Assembly: GCA_037440525.1 (NCBI GenBank)
Contig: JBBITW010000159.1
Span: 1-7,971 of the forward strand
DNA: 7,971 nucleotides
Direction: 5' to 3'
From: JBBITW01 sp037440525
GTDB lineage: Bacteria; Desulfobacterota; BSN033; UBA1163
A program made the position numbers and the translations under genes. Of this stretch, positions 6,173-7,971 are shown one piece after another. Position 1 is the stretch's first letter, and each line of letters begins with the position of its first letter. A model generated the notes under the pieces. The model searched no databases. It worked only from the letters and a program-made list of their open reading frames with translations, and had not been told where the DNA came from.

Positions 6173-6958
6173 ATGTATTTTGCTGGGATTGACCTTGGTT
6201 CAAGAAAATCTAAAATTGTAATTCTCGAGGACAACCAATTGATAGAACAATATGTTGGAGAAACAGGCCTTGGAGCTGCGAGGACTTCTGAGATGATAAT
6301 GGAGCATGCGCTTTCCGATACAGGACTTAAACTTAAAGATTTTGCATCGATAGTAGCAACAGGGTATGGTCGGGTTGTTGTCCCTTTTGCAAATAGCCAC
6401 ATTAGTGATATACTTGCTCATGCAAAGGGTGCATTCTATTTTTTCCCATCTGCCCGTACGATCCTTGACCTTGGAGGACAGGATTGTAAGGCCATCAATA
6501 TTGATGAAAAAGGGAAACTTACAGGATTTGTGATGAATGATAAATGTGCCTCTGGTAATGGTAGATTTCTCGAGACTATGGCAGATCTTTTGGAAATATC
6601 TATTGAAGAAGCTGGAGAGCTTTCCCTTTCTGCTGATAAACAGATCACATTCTCAACCATATGTGCTGTTTTTGCAAAATCTGAAGCCCTCGCAATGCTT
6701 AGAAAAGGTGTTTCAAAGGCAAATATACTTGCAGGAATCAATCATATAATTGCAGTTCAATGTGAAAAGATGCTTGAGATGCTCTCTCTAAAAGAGGATC
6801 TTGTAATGTCAGGTGGGGTCTCAAAAAACATAGGTGTCGTAAATATGGTTACAAAGAGACTCGGTATATCTCCAAAAATCCCTTCTGATCCACAGATCAT
6901 TGGCGCAGTTGGAGCGGCAGTGGTTGCACGTGAAAAATTCATTTTAGGAAAGAAATAA
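6173..6958 (+). CDS. BadF/BadG/BcrA/BcrD-family activator ATPase, second of two
   Basis: This is the second ASKHA-type activator, also 261 aa and aligning with its neighbour almost end to end. Its motifs are canonical: GIDLGSRKSK (5-14), ATGYGR (62-67), DLGGQDCK (99-106), NDKCASGNGRFLE (122-134) with C125, STICAVFAKSE (161-171) with C164, and MSGGVSKNIG (212-221). Both cluster cysteines sit at the same positions as in the first ATPase. Simple 2-hydroxyacyl-CoA dehydratases usually have one activator working as a homodimer. A pair of distinct paralogues is typical of class I benzoyl-CoA reductase (BcrA/BcrD, BzdP/BzdQ). The ATG at 6173 is only 9 nt after the previous stop, and the GAGAGGAAG SD overlaps that stop. 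By order it would be bcrD/bzdQ; assignment to one or the other is uncertain, so no symbol is given. Confidence 0.82.
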   Translation: MYFAGIDLGSRKSKIVILEDNQLIEQYVGETGLGAARTSEMIMEHALSDTGLKLKDFASIVATGYGRVVVPFANSHISDILAHAKGAFYFFPSARTILDLGGQDCKAINIDEKGKLTGFVMNDKCASGNGRFLETMADLLEISIEEAGELSLSADKQITFSTICAVFAKSEALAMLRKGVSKANILAGINHIIAVQCEKMLEMLSLKEDLVMSGGVSKNIGVVNMVTKRLGISPKIPSDPQIIGAVGAAVVAREKFILGKK

Positions 6959-6982
6959 TAAGTAAAAGGAAAGGAGGAATAT

Positions 6983-7642
6983 ATGAAAAAAATCATTATC
7001 TTATCAACAATCTTTGTATTTGGATTCTTTTTAATGGGGTTTATTGATATGGTAAATGCCGCACCAAAGGTCCTTATCAAGGCAGTATCATGCTGGCCTA
7101 TCCACCATGTGGGAAATGATTATTATAAAGAGCTCATTAAAAGGATCAATGAAAAGGCCAAAGGAGAGATAGAGATTAAACTTCTTGGTGGTCCTGAGGT
7201 AGTTCCTGTATTCGATCAGTTAAAGGCCGCAGGAACAGGAACTGTGGATATGATCCATGGAGACCCCAATTATTGGGCAGGGATTGTCCCTGAGGGTGGT
7301 ATGATAACAATGGCTAAACATAATTCTGAAGTTAAAATAATAAGGGAAAGTGGAGTACTGGATTTGATCAATCAGGCCTATCTTGAAAGAGGAAAGGTTC
7401 TATTTCTTGGGGGGACATGGATAGGAATGCCATTCTACATTATGACCAATAAACCTGTTGCTAAACTGGATGATATTAAAGGATTAAAACTCAGAAGTAT
7501 TGGTGGAATTGCTGATGTGGTATTGGGAGAATTAGGAGTTTCTGTTGTCAAGATTGCAAGCGCGGAAACCTATGAAGGCCTCCAGAGAGGGATTGTGGAC
7601 GGGGCTTTAAGAAATACCATCTCCTTGATTGAAATTAAATAG
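6983..7642 (+). CDS. TRAP transporter solute-binding protein (DctP family), N-terminal two thirds up to an in-frame TAG
   Basis: This periplasmic binding protein of the tripartite ATP-independent transporter type captures organic acids for sodium- or proton-driven uptake. A signal peptide is clear: MKK, a hydrophobic stretch (4-21), then VNA-AP with cleavage near residue 26. The mature part shows the DctP features GGTWIGMPFYIMTNKPVAKLDDIKGLKLR (143-171) and YEGLQRGIVDGALRN (197-211). R171 matches the arginine that binds substrate carboxylate in this family. At 219 codons it is too short, since DctP proteins usually run to about 320-350. The TAG at 7640-7642 interrupts homology that continues in the same frame. 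AGGAGG at 6972-6977 supports the ATG at 6983. It lies 24 nt after the activator genes, suggesting uptake of an aromatic or related acid for the reductase; the ligand is inferred, not shown. Confidence 0.8.
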   Translation: MKKIIILSTIFVFGFFLMGFIDMVNAAPKVLIKAVSCWPIHHVGNDYYKELIKRINEKAKGEIEIKLLGGPEVVPVFDQLKAAGTGTVDMIHGDPNYWAGIVPEGGMITMAKHNSEVKIIRESGVLDLINQAYLERGKVLFLGGTWIGMPFYIMTNKPVAKLDDIKGLKLRSIGGIADVVLGELGVSVVKIASAETYEGLQRGIVDGALRNTISLIEIK

Positions 7643-7971
7643 TATGAGCTTATTAAAAATATCCTTTTCCCACCGATTGCCTCTCCATTTGGAGGCGTCT
7701 TTATAAGTGGAGAAAAATGGAATTCAATCCCTGCAAACCTCCAGAGCCTGATCAAAGAGATTTCAATTGCAACAGAAGTCGACTCCAACAAGTACTATAA
7801 TAATATGGATAAGACCCGCCTTAAGGAGGCAACGGAAAAACACGGAATGAAGATAATTAACCTCTCAGAAAAAGATATCCAGAGGTTCAGTGAGGTACGA
7901 AGCGGGCCTTCTGTAAAGGAATGGATTGTCAAGAGGTCACCCAAGTTCGGTGCCCCAATTTTTGAAAAGGT
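7643..7971 (+). pseudogene. In-frame C-terminal continuation of the DctP gene beyond the TAG, running off the window
   Basis: The frame of the upstream binding-protein gene stays open for 109 more codons to the window edge. It reads YELIKNILFPPIASPFGGVF followed by ISGEKWNSIPANLQSLIKEI, a normal DctP C-terminal lobe. No start codon lies near the break (the first in-frame ATG is at about codon 54 of the continuation), so this is not a separate gene. The break is one in-frame stop, not a frameshift: a GAG, AAG or CAG codon changed to TAG would explain it. It may be a recent nonsense mutation, a sequencing error, or an amber codon that is read through. The true end of the gene is outside the window. 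Confidence 0.7.

Noticed and set aside
5950..6402. 150-codon antisense frame spanning the junction of the two activator genes
   Set aside because: Long antisense frames arise from codon bias opposite real genes; the translation resembles no family and both sense genes are intact.
7640..7642. Pyrrolysine codon as the leading explanation of the in-frame TAG
   Set aside because: No PYLIS-like evidence or pyl gene is visible, DctP proteins are not known to need pyrrolysine, and TAG terminates another gene here; a simple nonsense mutation or sequencing error is more economical.

Overview
The window looks like part of a chromosome from an anaerobic bacterium of moderate, AT-leaning composition. 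A Desulfobacterota-like (sulfate-reducing or syntrophic) host is my best guess. It rests on an ATP-driven benzoyl-CoA reductase-type operon, a linked TRAP solute-binding protein, and a dispersed repeat type I associate with such genomes. No rRNA or other phylogenetic marker is present, so this is inference only.

Left part, minus strand (72-1951): two biosynthetic genes read leftward as argF then pyrB. Both are carbamoyl-phosphate transferases, ornithine carbamoyltransferase for arginine and the aspartate carbamoyltransferase catalytic chain for pyrimidines. They are intact, separated by 17 bp, and preceded by a recognisable SD and a TTGACA-type promoter. The first 71 bp hold no gene.

Middle (1952-2861): about 910 bp without genes, separating two divergent transcription units. 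It holds three repeat elements. Two belong to one family of small palindromic elements (223 bp and 119 bp) with GAGA...TCTC termini. Each is flanked by a perfect 5-bp direct repeat (ATAAA and ATGTC), so they look like transposase-less mobile elements (MITEs); the second is an internal-deletion form of the first. The third (2347-2449) is a separate TGTCATT...AATGACA palindromic repeat with a small GC-rich hairpin inside it. One MITE lies just upstream of the argF -35 box. The other lies in the probable leader of the right-hand operon.

Right part, plus strand (2862 to the end): a tight operon of two 2-hydroxyacyl-CoA dehydratase/benzoyl-CoA reductase-family subunits (387 and 441 aa), two different ASKHA-type [4Fe-4S] activator ATPases (261 aa each), and a DctP-type periplasmic binding protein. 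The order large-subunit pair then ATPase pair matches bcrCBAD/bzdNOPQ of class I ATP-dependent benzoyl-CoA reductases. The likely scheme is that the activator heterodimer hydrolyses ATP to push low-potential electrons onto the catalytic heterodimer, which reduces an aromatic acyl-CoA. The TRAP protein may capture an organic acid substrate outside the cell. The TRAP gene carries an in-frame TAG at codon 220, yet clear family sequence continues in the same frame to the window edge.
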